In this document: piece by piece, positions 34,180 to 42,007 of the stretch
How positions within the stretch are numbered: the stretch's first letter is position 1
Layout of the letters: the number at the start of each line of letters is the position of its first letter
DNA from: Nocardia terrae
GTDB taxonomy: Bacteria; Actinomycetota; Actinomycetes; Mycobacteriales; Mycobacteriaceae
Assembly: GCF_009760405.1 (NCBI RefSeq)
Contig: NZ_WRPP01000017.1
Coordinates: 1-64,000 of the forward strand
DNA length: 64,000 nt
Direction of reading: 5' to 3'
Translations under genes and position numbers: made by a program
Notes under the pieces: model-generated
Told to the model about the DNA's origin: nothing
Seen by the model: the letters and a program-made list of their open reading frames with translations, nothing else
The model's database searches: none

Positions 34180-34797
34180 ATGAGCAGCACTTTCGTCGGC
34201 GCTCGCGTCCGCACCCGCGTGCGGATCCCGCTGACCTTCGCCGACGGCTACTCGACCACCGCCCAGGCGGTCACCTTCGACGGCCTCGCCGACGGCCGCG
34301 AACACCTGGCCCTCATTCTCGGCGAGCCCGGGGACACGCCCCTCGTGCGCCTGCACTCGGAATGCCTCACCGGTGACGTCTTCGGCTCGGCCCGCTGCGA
34401 TTGCGGTCCCCAGCTGCGCGAGTCCGTGGAACGCATCGCCGAGGCCGGCGGCATCCTGCTCTACCTGCGTCAGGAGGGCCGCGACATCGGCCTGTACAAC
34501 AAGCTCGACGCCTACGCCCTGCAGGACTCGGGCCTGGACACCTACCAGGCCAATACCGAACTCGGCTTCGACGAGGACGCCCGCGACTACACCGCCGCCG
34601 CCCAGATGCTCTCCGCCCTGGGCGTCGACGACATCGACCTGCTCACCAACAATCCCGACAAGGTGCGCCAGCTGACGGCGCTCGGTGTGGCCGTGCGCGA
34701 CACCCTGCCGACCGGCGTCCACGCCAACCCCGCCAACCTGCGCTACCTGCGCGCCAAGGCCGAGCACACCGGCCACACCATCCGACTCGTCGGGTAA
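34180..34797 (+). CDS. ribA: GTP cyclohydrolase II (stand-alone RibA)
   Basis: Converts GTP to 2,5-diamino-6-ribosylamino-pyrimidinone 5'-phosphate, the first step of riboflavin synthesis. The 205-residue protein has the signature RLHSECLTGDVFGSARCDCG (zinc cysteines in SEC and CDCG) and the active-site motif YLRQEGRDIGLYNKL. The RibB (DHBP synthase) domain fused in the usual actinobacterial RibBA is absent. Together with its MarR-controlled, dioxygenase-linked context this suggests a second, inducible copy rather than the housekeeping enzyme. Confidence 0.9.
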   Translation: MSSTFVGARVRTRVRIPLTFADGYSTTAQAVTFDGLADGREHLALILGEPGDTPLVRLHSECLTGDVFGSARCDCGPQLRESVERIAEAGGILLYLRQEGRDIGLYNKLDAYALQDSGLDTYQANTELGFDEDARDYTAAAQMLSALGVDDIDLLTNNPDKVRQLTALGVAVRDTLPTGVHANPANLRYLRAKAEHTGHTIRLVG

Positions 34798-34812
34798 TCG
34801 AAAGGAAAACCC

Positions 34813-35616
34813 ATGTCCCAGGCCGTGACTCACGAGCGGGCGGACCGCATGCCGGTGCTCTATCTGAGCCACGGTGCGCCGCCGCTGGCCGACGACCCGA
34901 TCTGGCCCGGCCAGCTGGCCGCCTGGTCGGCCGAACTGCCCAGGCCCACGGCCATTCTCGTGGTCTCGGCGCACTGGGAGGACGCGCCCGTCACCTTCGG
35001 CGCGACCACCACCGTGCCGCTGATCTACGACTTCTGGGGCTTTCCCGAGCACTACTACCGGGTCCGCTACGCGGCTCCGGGCGCACCCGAGCTGGCCGCG
35101 AAAGTCCGTGCGCTACTCGATCGTCCGGGACATCCGGTGCACGAGGCTCCCACCCGAGGGCTCGATCACGGCGCGTACGTGCCGCTGGTGGAGATGTATC
35201 CCGACGCCGACATCCCGGTCCTGCAACTCTCGCTGCCGACCCTGGACCCGGTCGGCCTCTACGACCTGGGTCGCCGCCTCGCCCCGCTGCGCGACGAGGG
35301 GATTCTGATCCTCGGCAGCGGCTTCTTCACCCACAATCTGCGCGAGGCGAACTTCGGCCTCCCCAGCGATTACGCGCCCGGCTGGTCCAAGGAGTTCGAC
35401 CATTGGGGCGACGAGGCTTTGGCGGCGGGCGACATCGACGCGCTGCTGAACTTCGAGCACACCGCCCCCGACGCCCGCCGCGCCCACCCGCGCACCGAAC
35501 ACTTCGCGCCACTGTTCGTGACACTCGGCGCGGGCGCGGATGAGCTGTCCACTCAGCACACCGCCATCGACGGCTTCTGGTACGGCATGGCGAAGAGGTC
35601 CATTCAGATCGGCTGA
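34813..35616 (+). CDS. LigB-type class III extradiol ring-cleavage dioxygenase (DODA/YgiD family)
   Basis: A 267-residue member of the 4,5-DOPA dioxygenase family. Metal and substrate motifs are visible in order: LSHGAPPL, VVSAHWED, RGLDHGAYVPLVEMYP, GSGFFTHNLRE and HPRTEHFAPLF. Such enzymes open catechol-type rings; some act as zinc-dependent hydrolases. It begins 15 bp after ribA with its own AAAGGAA site and is probably co-transcribed. A flavin or pterin connection through ribA is possible but unproven. Confidence 0.87.
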   Translation: MSQAVTHERADRMPVLYLSHGAPPLADDPIWPGQLAAWSAELPRPTAILVVSAHWEDAPVTFGATTTVPLIYDFWGFPEHYYRVRYAAPGAPELAAKVRALLDRPGHPVHEAPTRGLDHGAYVPLVEMYPDADIPVLQLSLPTLDPVGLYDLGRRLAPLRDEGILILGSGFFTHNLREANFGLPSDYAPGWSKEFDHWGDEALAAGDIDALLNFEHTAPDARRAHPRTEHFAPLFVTLGAGADELSTQHTAIDGFWYGMAKRSIQIG

Positions 35617-35627
35617 CTATCGATCTG

Positions 35628-36629
35628 CTACTCGCGACCCGCCGACGCGAAGGTCATGTCCGCGTAGCGATCCCCGGCGACCTGGCCCGCGATCGGTTCC
35701 AGGGTCGCCAGTTCGTCCGCGGTCAGCTCCACCGTGGCGGCCGCGACATTCTCGGTGACCCGAATCCGGCTGCGGGTGCCCGGAATCGGCACCACCGACA
35801 GGCCGTGCACCCGGGCTCGCGCGTGCACCCAGGCCAGGGCGATCTGCGCGGGGGTGAGGCCGCGCGCTTCCGCGATGGCCCGTAGCGGGGCCAGCAGTTC
35901 GGTATTGCTCACGGCGTTCTCGCCATTGAACCGCGGCATGCCGCGTCGCACATCGCCTTCGCCGGTGGTCGGCGCGGCACCGGTCAGAAAGCCCCGGCCC
36001 AGCGGCGAATACGGGACGAAGGTGATGCCCAGCTCGGCGGCGGCGGGCACCGCGGTGCGCTCCACGTCCCGCGAGAACAGCGACCACTCCGACTGCACCG
36101 CCGCGATCGGATGCACGGCGTGCCCGGCGCGCAGTTCCGCCCCGGTCACCTCGGACAGCCCGAGCTGCCGGACCTTGCCCGCCGCGACGAGTTCCGCCAT
36201 CGCGCCGACGGTGTCCTCGATCGGCACGCCCGGCTGCTTGCGGTGCATGTAGTACAGGTCGATGACCTCGATGCCGAGCCGTTTCAGGCTGGCGTCCACC
36301 GACCGCCGGATGTACTCCGGTGAGTTGTCCATGCCGCGGAACGCCGGATCGTCGGCCTTGCGGACGATCCCGAATTTCGTTGCCAGCACCACGTTCTCGC
36401 GGTGCGCCCGCACGAACTCGCCGACGAATTCCTCATTGTGCCCGCTGCCGTAGACGTCGGCGGTGTCGAACAGCGTCACGCCCAGTTCCAGCGCCCGCTC
36501 CAGCGTCGCCCGCGCCTCGGCCGCGTCGGTCGGGCCGTAGAACTCGCTGATGCCCATGGCCCCGTACCCCTGCGCGCCGACCCGGGTGTTCCCGAGGGCC
36601 GCGGTCGGTAAGGCCTGTGTGCCGGTCAT
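35628..36629 (-). CDS. Aldo/keto reductase
   Basis: A 333-residue NADPH-dependent aldo/keto reductase (AKR13-like). All four catalytic residues are present: Asp55, Tyr60, Lys85 and His129 (DLYYMHRKQP). The C-terminal VVPIPGTRSRIRVTENVAA binds the cofactor phosphate. It starts 3 bp after the stop codon of a MerR regulator, so the two form an operon. The likely role is reduction of reactive aldehydes or ketones whose presence is sensed by that regulator. Confidence 0.92.
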   Translation of the reverse strand: MTGTQALPTAALGNTRVGAQGYGAMGISEFYGPTDAAEARATLERALELGVTLFDTADVYGSGHNEEFVGEFVRAHRENVVLATKFGIVRKADDPAFRGMDNSPEYIRRSVDASLKRLGIEVIDLYYMHRKQPGVPIEDTVGAMAELVAAGKVRQLGLSEVTGAELRAGHAVHPIAAVQSEWSLFSRDVERTAVPAAAELGITFVPYSPLGRGFLTGAAPTTGEGDVRRGMPRFNGENAVSNTELLAPLRAIAEARGLTPAQIALAWVHARARVHGLSVVPIPGTRSRIRVTENVAAATVELTADELATLEPIAGQVAGDRYADMTFASAGRE

Positions 36630-36632
36630 CGA

Positions 36633-37097
36633 TCAATCCCCTTTGGTAGCACTGCCATTCGTGCGGTACGGCGGATCGCAGACGGGACCGCCCTCGTAGA
36701 GCGCGATCTTGTAGTCGAGAACGACCAGGGTGGACTGCAATTCCTCGATCTGGTGGAGGACCTCGGCGCGGGTGCGCCGGAACATCTCGAGGCGTTCCGG
36801 GTAGGTGTGCTGCCCTTCCCGCACCAGTTCCGCGTACTTCACCATGTCGGCCACCGACATTCCGGTGAGCCGCAGCTTTCCGATGAAGGCCAGCCAGTCC
36901 AGATCGCGGTCGCTGAAACGCCGCTGGCCGCTGTGGTCGCGGCCGACGTAGTCCATCAGCCCGATGCGCTCGTACCAGCGCAGCGTGTCGCGGGTCAGGC
37001 CGCAGCGATCGGACACCTCGCCGATCGAATACCGCGGCCGCTCGTGCTCGACGACGTCCAGCGGTGCGTTCCGCTGTTGTACGGGTGCTGCTGCCAT
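36633..37097 (-). CDS. MerR-family regulator of the aldo/keto reductase
   Basis: A 154-residue MerR protein. The winged helix reads YSIGEVSDRCGLTRDTLRWYE then GQRRFSDRDLDWLAFI, and the C-terminal coiled coil (about 100-135) is followed by CDPP. This is the NmlR/AdhR-like subgroup, which typically senses electrophiles or aldehydes. ATG 37097 follows GAGGAGG; the frame is open further upstream across a repeat region, without a ribosome-binding site. It is the first gene of the regulator-reductase operon and is probably self-regulated through the palindrome at 37141-37156. Confidence 0.88.
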   Translation of the reverse strand: MAAAPVQQRNAPLDVVEHERPRYSIGEVSDRCGLTRDTLRWYERIGLMDYVGRDHSGQRRFSDRDLDWLAFIGKLRLTGMSVADMVKYAELVREGQHTYPERLEMFRRTRAEVLHQIEELQSTLVVLDYKIALYEGGPVCDPPYRTNGSATKGD

Positions 37098-37129
37098 CGG
37101 TCTCGCCCTCCTCTGCCGAACCAACCCCG

Positions 37130-37160
37130 ACGGTAGTGGGTTGGAGTGCACTCCAAGCAA
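37130..37160 (-). promoter_or_regulatory. MerR-type promoter and operator
   Basis: On the minus strand: -35 TTGCTT (complement of 37155-37160), a 19-bp spacer, -10 TACCGT (complement of 37130-37135). The perfect 16-bp palindrome TTGGAGTGCACTCCAA (37141-37156) fills the spacer, as expected for a MerR-family activator. Confidence 0.72.
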
Positions 37161-37169
37161 GCCTAAAGT

Positions 37170-37235
37170 GCGCGAAGATCTGATCCACCGGGCGCGAAGA
37201 TCTGATCCACCGGGCGCGAAGATTCGATGCGCCGG
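37170..37235. repeat. Tandem repeat, three 22-bp units
   Basis: GCGCGAAGATCTGATCCACC-GG occurs twice without change (37170-37191, 37192-37213); a third unit (37214-37235) begins GCGCGAAGAT and ends GCCGG but has diverged in the middle. It lies between the MerR promoter and the small membrane-protein gene. Confidence 0.85.
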
Positions 37236-37268
37236 GCAACCCGCGGATTTCGGGCCTACGCTGGGGTC

Positions 37269-37472
37269 ATGCCTGGAAAAGACATGGATCGGATCAGGGC
37301 GCGCTCGGCTCTGGAGACGGCCAAGGAACAACCGGTGATCACGGCCATCGCCGCGCTGCCCGTGGTCGCGGTGTTCGGAGTGGTGTGGTTTTTGACGAAC
37401 TTCTGGCTGGCGCTGCTCTTCTTGCTGATCGTCGGTGGCGTCGTGGTGTGGAAGGGCAAACTACTCGGCTGA
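37269..37472 (+). CDS. Small two-helix membrane protein of unknown function
   Basis: A 67-residue product with a short basic N-terminus and two closely spaced hydrophobic helices (VITAIAALPVVAVFGVVWF and FWLALLFLLIVGGVVVW), ending in a charged KGKLLG. It has no recognised family. ATG 37269 lies 6 bp after a -10-like TACGCT (37257-37262), so a leaderless transcript is likely; ATG 37284 with GGAAAAG upstream is the alternative. It converges on the phosphatase gene. Confidence 0.62.
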   Translation: MPGKDMDRIRARSALETAKEQPVITAIAALPVVAVFGVVWFLTNFWLALLFLLIVGGVVVWKGKLLG

Positions 37473-37479
37473 TCTCGCC

Positions 37480-37977
37480 CTACCGCGGCACGTGGAAGCG
37501 CACCAGTTCGCCCGTGCCCGGGTCGGCGCTCGCCCACGGCCGGTCGAATTCGATGACCGCCAACGCGGAGGTGGGGAACTTCGCGCTCATCTCCTCCGCC
37601 GGTGCGGAATCGCGGTTGGCCGCCAGTTCCCATGCGGTCCAGGGCATTCCGGGGGAGTGGCCGACCATCAGCAGGGTCTCGACGGAATCCTCGGTGAGCT
37701 GGACCAATTCGATGAGGGTGTGCGGGGACGCCTCGTAGATCGACTTCTCGTAGGACACCGGCGCGGTGATGCCGGTGGCCGCCAAGGTCTCGCGGGTCCG
37801 CGTGGAACTGGAACACAGGACGGCGTCGATCATCGGCTGGGTCTCGCGCAGCCAGTCTCCGGCCAGCGCCGCCTCGCGCTGCCCGCGCGGCGCGAGCGGC
37901 CGTTCGAAGTCGGCCACCCCTTCCGGGTATCCCGATTTGCCGTGCCGCATCAAGATGAGAGTCCGCACCATAGGCAT
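37480..37977 (-). CDS. SixA-like histidine phosphatase
   Basis: A 165-residue member of the histidine phosphatase superfamily. The phosphoacceptor motif LILMRHGKS is at the N-terminus and the second catalytic histidine is in MVGHSPGMPW. LAPRGQREAALAGDWL and CSSSTRTRETL are typical of SixA-type enzymes, which dephosphorylate phosphohistidine. ATG 37977 (or ATG 37971) is chosen; the open frame to 38085 adds a Cys-rich segment without family support. It diverges from fprB. Confidence 0.87.
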   Translation of the reverse strand: MPMVRTLILMRHGKSGYPEGVADFERPLAPRGQREAALAGDWLRETQPMIDAVLCSSSTRTRETLAATGITAPVSYEKSIYEASPHTLIELVQLTEDSVETLLMVGHSPGMPWTAWELAANRDSAPAEEMSAKFPTSALAVIEFDRPWASADPGTGELVRFHVPR

Positions 37978-38122
37978 TACGGTAAGTGTCCTCGAGTCGA
38001 GCCCCGAGACCGGACTCACAGCGGTGCACGCCGGTGCCGCGTCGAGACAGTGCTCACACTCGAGGCACACTGAAGGTGGCGTCACATCGCAGTGCCGACA
38101 CCCGATGGAATGCCGCCTATAT

Positions 38123-38136
38123 TAGAACGTGTTCTA
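38123..38136. promoter_or_regulatory. KstR-type operator upstream of fprB
   Basis: TAGAACGTGTTCTA fits the KstR consensus TnnAACnnGTTnnA with fully symmetric arms. It lies 61 bp before the fprB start. The same 14-mer, within a 19-bp identical stretch, recurs at 63848-63866. Confidence 0.65.
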
Positions 38137-38197
38137 CCGCCCTGCTCGAACCCCGAGCGGAGTAGCACCACGCGACAGTTTCGAGGATCTGCGAGAT

Positions 38198-39865
38198 ATG
38201 GCCTATGTGATCACGCAGCGTTGTTGCAACGACGCCAGCTGCGTACCCGAGTGTCCGGTCGATTGCATTCGTCCCACGCCTGAGCAACGCGAGTTCGCCA
38301 CGACCGAGCAGCTCTACATCGACCCGGACACCTGCATCGACTGCGGCGCGTGCGTCGACGCCTGCCCGGTCGACGCGATCTTCTCCGAGGACGACCTGCT
38401 CGCCTCGCTGGCGCGGTTCAAGGACATCAATGCCGCCTACTTCGAGCGGCATCCGCTGGAGTCGAACTTCGAGCCGCTGGTCGCGCCCACGCGCGCGCCC
38501 AAGGACCTCGGCACGCTGCGCGTCGCCGTCGTCGGCGCGGGCCCCGCGGCCTGCTATGCCGCCGAGGAGCTGCTGCGCCGCGCCGATGTCGAGGTGGAGC
38601 TGTTCGACCGGCTGCCCACGCCGTACGGCCTGGTCCGCGCGGGCGTCGCGCCGGACCACCCGGGCACCAAGTCGGTGGCGAGCCTGTTCGAGTCGGCCTT
38701 CCGTCGCGAGGCGCTGCAGTACCGGCTGAATGTCGAAGTCGGCAAGCACATCTCGCACGAGGAACTGCTCGCGCACCACCACGCCGTCATCTACGCCGTG
38801 GGCGCGGCCACCGACCGCCGCCTCGGCGTGCCCGGCGAGGACCTGCCCGGCAGCCACTCCGCCACCGAGTTCGTGGCCTGGTACAACGGCCACCCGGACT
38901 TCGCCGACCGCGACTTCGACCTCTCGGGCGAGCGCGCCGTCATCGTCGGCAACGGCAATGTCGCGCTCGACGTGGCCCGCGTGCTCACCGTCTCGCCGGA
39001 CGAGCTGGCCAAGACCGACATCGCCGACCACGCTCTGGATGCGCTGCGCCGCAGCAACATCAAGGAGGTCGTGGTGCTGGGCCGTCGCGGTCCGCTGCAG
39101 GCCGCCTACACCTCGTCGGAGTTCCTGGCGTTGGCGCACCTGAAGGGTGTCGACATCATCGTCGACCACGGTGACCTGGATCTTGACCCGGCTTCCCAGG
39201 CCCAGCTCGACGATCCGGACGTGGAACCGTCGCTGCGGCTCAAGTACACACTGGCCAAGGAGTACGCCGACGGCAGCCGCAACCCTGCCAACAAGCGCAT
39301 CGTCTTCCGGTACCTGGTGTCGCCCACGGCCATCCACGGCGACGACAAGGTCGAGTCGCTCACCTATGTGCACAATGAGCTGGTCGAGGAGAACGGTCGC
39401 ACGGTGGCCCGCGCTTCCGAGCGCACCGGCACTCTGGACGCCTCCCTGGTGCTGCGCTCCATCGGCTACAAGGGCGAGCCCGTGGCGGACGTGCCCTTCG
39501 ACGAGTCGAACGGCGTCATCCCCAATGCCAAGGGCCGAGTCCTGGCCGACGGCAACCCGGTACAGGGCGTGTACGTCTCCGGCTGGATCAAGCGCGGCCC
39601 CCGTGGCGTCATCGGCTCCAACCGCGTCGACTCGCAGGAGACCGTGGACCAGCTGATCGAGGACTTCACCAACGGCAAACTGGCCGCCCCGCAAGGCAAT
39701 CGGGCCGCCCTGGAAGCGCTGCTGGCCGAGCGGCAGCCCGACCAGATCGGCCGCGAGGGCTGGAAGGCCATCGACACCGCGGAGAAGACCGCGGGCAAGG
39801 CCGGCGGCCGCCCCCGCGTGAAGTTCACGAAGATCGAGGATCTGCTCAAGGCAGCCAAGGGATAG
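38198..39865 (+). CDS. fprB: Ferredoxin/ferredoxin-NADP+ reductase fusion (FprB type)
   Basis: A 555-residue fusion. Residues 1-60 form a seven-iron ferredoxin (ASCVPECPVDC, then CIDCGACVDACPVDAI). The remainder is an adrenodoxin-reductase-like flavoprotein with FAD motif VAVVGAGPAACYAAEEL and NADPH motif VIVGNGNVALDVARVL. It passes electrons from NADPH to ferredoxins, for example for P450s or steroid oxygenases. ATG 38198 gives the canonical MAYVITQ start; the open frame further upstream would run through the KstR box. Control by a KstR-like repressor would tie it to sterol or lipid catabolism. Confidence 0.93.
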   Translation: MAYVITQRCCNDASCVPECPVDCIRPTPEQREFATTEQLYIDPDTCIDCGACVDACPVDAIFSEDDLLASLARFKDINAAYFERHPLESNFEPLVAPTRAPKDLGTLRVAVVGAGPAACYAAEELLRRADVEVELFDRLPTPYGLVRAGVAPDHPGTKSVASLFESAFRREALQYRLNVEVGKHISHEELLAHHHAVIYAVGAATDRRLGVPGEDLPGSHSATEFVAWYNGHPDFADRDFDLSGERAVIVGNGNVALDVARVLTVSPDELAKTDIADHALDALRRSNIKEVVVLGRRGPLQAAYTSSEFLALAHLKGVDIIVDHGDLDLDPASQAQLDDPDVEPSLRLKYTLAKEYADGSRNPANKRIVFRYLVSPTAIHGDDKVESLTYVHNELVEENGRTVARASERTGTLDASLVLRSIGYKGEPVADVPFDESNGVIPNAKGRVLADGNPVQGVYVSGWIKRGPRGVIGSNRVDSQETVDQLIEDFTNGKLAAPQGNRAALEALLAERQPDQIGREGWKAIDTAEKTAGKAGGRPRVKFTKIEDLLKAAKG

Positions 39866-39885
39866 CCCAACTCTCGGGACTCTCA

Positions 39886-40044
39886 GGGGCTTCGCCCCCG
39901 AACCCCCAGGAGCCGCCTTGGGGGCTTGGCCCCGAAGCCAAGAGCTGCCTTGGGGCTTGGCTCGAACCCAAGGAGCTGCCTTGGGGCTTGGTCCGAACCC
40001 AAGGAGCTGCCTTGGGGGCTTCGCCGCCGAACCCCAGAGAGCCC
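39886..40044. repeat. Array of five GC-rich hairpin-forming repeats (31-34 bp)
   Basis: Five direct units start at 39886, 39920, 39952, 39983 and 40014, each beginning GGGGCTT(C/G)G and most ending GAGC(T/C)GCCTT. The third and fourth are nearly identical. Each unit contains its own dyad (CCTTGGG...CCCAAGG or GGGGC..GCCCC), so transcripts would form a chain of stem-loops just after fprB. There is no cas gene and no unique spacer, so this is not CRISPR. Confidence 0.85.
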
Positions 40045-40073
40045 GGGGGTCTGCCCCGCTCCCGCTGGACACT

Positions 40074-40102
40074 GCGGCCCCACCCGAACCGGGTGGGGCC
40101 GC
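40074..40102. terminator. Bidirectional terminator
   Basis: A perfect 12-bp stem GCGGCCCCACCC (40074-40085)/GGGTGGGGCCGC (40091-40102) with loop GAACC lies between fprB and the convergent lipoprotein gene, followed by AGTACTTT on the plus strand. Confidence 0.85.
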
Positions 40103-40124
40103 AGTACTTTCGGGCAGGTCGGGT

Positions 40125-40901
40125 CTACTGTGCGCCGAGCTCGATCTGCAGGCCGTCCTTCGCGCACATGGACGGGTAGGCGGGGTCCGGCTGGGCGTTG
40201 CAGGACCAGCCGTTGATGGTGGCCACGTCGCTGGTGCTGATCGCCTGCGCGTACTGGCTCGCCACATTGATCGCCTCGGTGCAGCCGACGGTGCCCGCCG
40301 CGGTGGCCACGGCGATCACGGTCCGCGTGCCGCCGCCCGCGTCGGTCACGGTGCCGCAGTTGACATTGCCCGCGGGCGCGACCGAGGTGGTGGTCGGCGG
40401 GGGAGTCGTGGTCGGGGGAGCGGGCGGGACCGGGGCCGCGCCGCCGCGCAGGCCGAGCAGGAAGCCGTCCTTGAAGCAGATGTGCGGAACGGCGGTGTCG
40501 GGCTGGGCTTCACAGGTCCAGCCGTCGACCTGGACGGCCTCGCCGGAGCTGGTGCCCTGGACGTAATGGGTGGCGACCGTGATGCCCTCGGTGCAGCCGG
40601 GCACGCCCGCCGCATTGGCGTAGGCGATCACGTCGGCATTCTGCCCATTGGCTCCGGTTACCGGTCCGCAATTGACGTCGGAGGCGGTCTGGGTGGTGGG
40701 TACCGGCGGCCGGGTCGGATTGGGCGGCAGCGGTTTCGGGTTGGGCGAGGTCGTCGCCGTGGCCGGAGCCGTGGTGGTGCTGGTCGCCGCGACCGAGGTC
40801 GAGGTGGTGTTCTTCGCCGAATCCTTGGAGTGGCTACAGGCCGTGAGCCCGACAACGAGGGCGGGCGTGGCGGCCAGCAGCGCTAGGTGAGCCAATCGCA
40901 T
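40125..40901 (-). CDS. Lipoprotein with two duplicated cysteine-containing domains
   Basis: A 258-residue predicted lipoprotein (lipobox LTAC at about residues 19-22) without a named family. After a Ser/Thr/Pro-rich stalk there are two homologous domains of about 75 residues (about 76-150 and 180-255). Both run VNCG.VT, then GCTE.I.VA..Y, then GW.C.AQPD and C.KDG, separated by a Pro/Thr linker. Four cysteines per domain suggest two disulfides each. An internal duplication joined by flexible linkers is consistent with a surface-displayed binding protein; the ligand is unknown. Confidence 0.78.
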   Translation of the reverse strand: MRLAHLALLAATPALVVGLTACSHSKDSAKNTTSTSVAATSTTTAPATATTSPNPKPLPPNPTRPPVPTTQTASDVNCGPVTGANGQNADVIAYANAAGVPGCTEGITVATHYVQGTSSGEAVQVDGWTCEAQPDTAVPHICFKDGFLLGLRGGAAPVPPAPPTTTPPPTTTSVAPAGNVNCGTVTDAGGGTRTVIAVATAAGTVGCTEAINVASQYAQAISTSDVATINGWSCNAQPDPAYPSMCAKDGLQIELGAQ

Positions 40902-41009
40902 GGCGACGATCTCCTGTTCTCGACCACCCCCTCGGCGATCGATTCGTCGCCCAGTGTCGCAGGCAAACGGCCAGCGAATGCGAAGGTGATCCGGGGATGT
41001 CGCGAAAGA

Positions 41010-41783
41010 TCAGCTCGGCAGCGGACCGATGCGCACCGCGGTGGTGGTCACCCCGCCCACCACGAACCACAGTCGCAGCGCGGGGTGCCCGGTGCGATCG
41101 CCGGGCTCGTACCGGCTGCGCACACTGATGTGCTGCCGTGCCAGCACCGGCGCGATGTACTCGATGACCGCGCGATGCGGTCCGGCGACCAGCTTCGGGT
41201 AGTCGACCAGATACTGCTCGAGCGCCTGCCAGTAGGCCGCGTTGTTCACGTGGTTGTACTGGTCGATGTCGGTGGCGCGCACCGGGAACGGCAGATCCAC
41301 ATCCGATTCCGGCGGTGTGGGATCGGTCAGCCAGGGCCGCCAGCGCAGCCGGTGCTCGTCGGTGGTGCGGGCGAGCTGGGCCAGGCCCTCGTCGCTGATG
41401 CGGGTCGGCATATTGGTGAACTCGTTGATATTGATCCAGAACCCTTCGGTCTCGATCAATCCGCCGTCCTCGCTGGTGATCCGCACCCGCATATTCGTCC
41501 ACCGCGTCGACATGGCCGAACACCAGCGCCGCAGTTCCACCCGATCCGGCCAGTGGACGGGCCGCACCACATCCACCACCGTGCGCCGCACGATCCACGC
41601 CGGATCGGTCCGGTGGAAGAACCCGGATTGCATTTCCTCCCAGGCGATGTCCTGGAGGTAGCGGGCCGCGGCATCGAATCGCAGCCGGTGATAGGGATCC
41701 ACATCGCCGGCCCGGACGGGCCACGCGGAAGCGAAGCCCATGCCCTCCTCGGGAAGCGGGGCGAGTGGCTCATCGAGTGACAC
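41010..41783 (-). CDS. Acyl-ACP thioesterase-like double-hotdog protein
   Basis: A 257-residue protein with two hotdog domains, as in acyl-ACP thioesterases (FatA/FatB-like, Acyl-ACP_TE). The first has VRAGDVDPYHRLRFDAAARYLQDIA, the second VRATDIDQYNHVNNAAYWQAL, where Asn/His supply the catalytic pattern. It probably releases fatty acids from acyl-carrier protein or CoA. GTG 41783 is preceded by GAGGAGC. It diverges from the protein kinase gene. Confidence 0.85.
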   Translation of the reverse strand: MSLDEPLAPLPEEGMGFASAWPVRAGDVDPYHRLRFDAAARYLQDIAWEEMQSGFFHRTDPAWIVRRTVVDVVRPVHWPDRVELRRWCSAMSTRWTNMRVRITSEDGGLIETEGFWININEFTNMPTRISDEGLAQLARTTDEHRLRWRPWLTDPTPPESDVDLPFPVRATDIDQYNHVNNAAYWQALEQYLVDYPKLVAGPHRAVIEYIAPVLARQHISVRSRYEPGDRTGHPALRLWFVVGGVTTTAVRIGPLPS

Positions 41784-42007
41784 TGGTGCTCCTCGCGCTG
41801 CACGCCGTTCCGAGTCCTACCCAACAGCGCGTGCCGCATGTCTATCCATCAGCACCGTCGCGGTGCCTGTTGACCGAAGTCCGTCACATGACTCTACGGT
41901 CAACTCGCCACAGGGGGGAACGATGGTCACCTCAGGGAGTGGTGACAGTGCGTCACCCGAGCCGTAGCCTTGGTTTTCGAAGATCCGGCAGAGGGAGGAC
42001 GACGCGA

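Noticed and set aside
38123..38136. SOS (LexA) box reading of TAGAACGTGTTCTA
   Set aside because: The actinobacterial LexA box needs GAAC and GTTC four bases apart; here they are two apart, which matches the KstR-type pattern instead.
39886..40044. Possible CRISPR array
   Set aside because: Units are contiguous direct repeats without unique spacers of constant length and without cas genes; each unit is itself palindromic.
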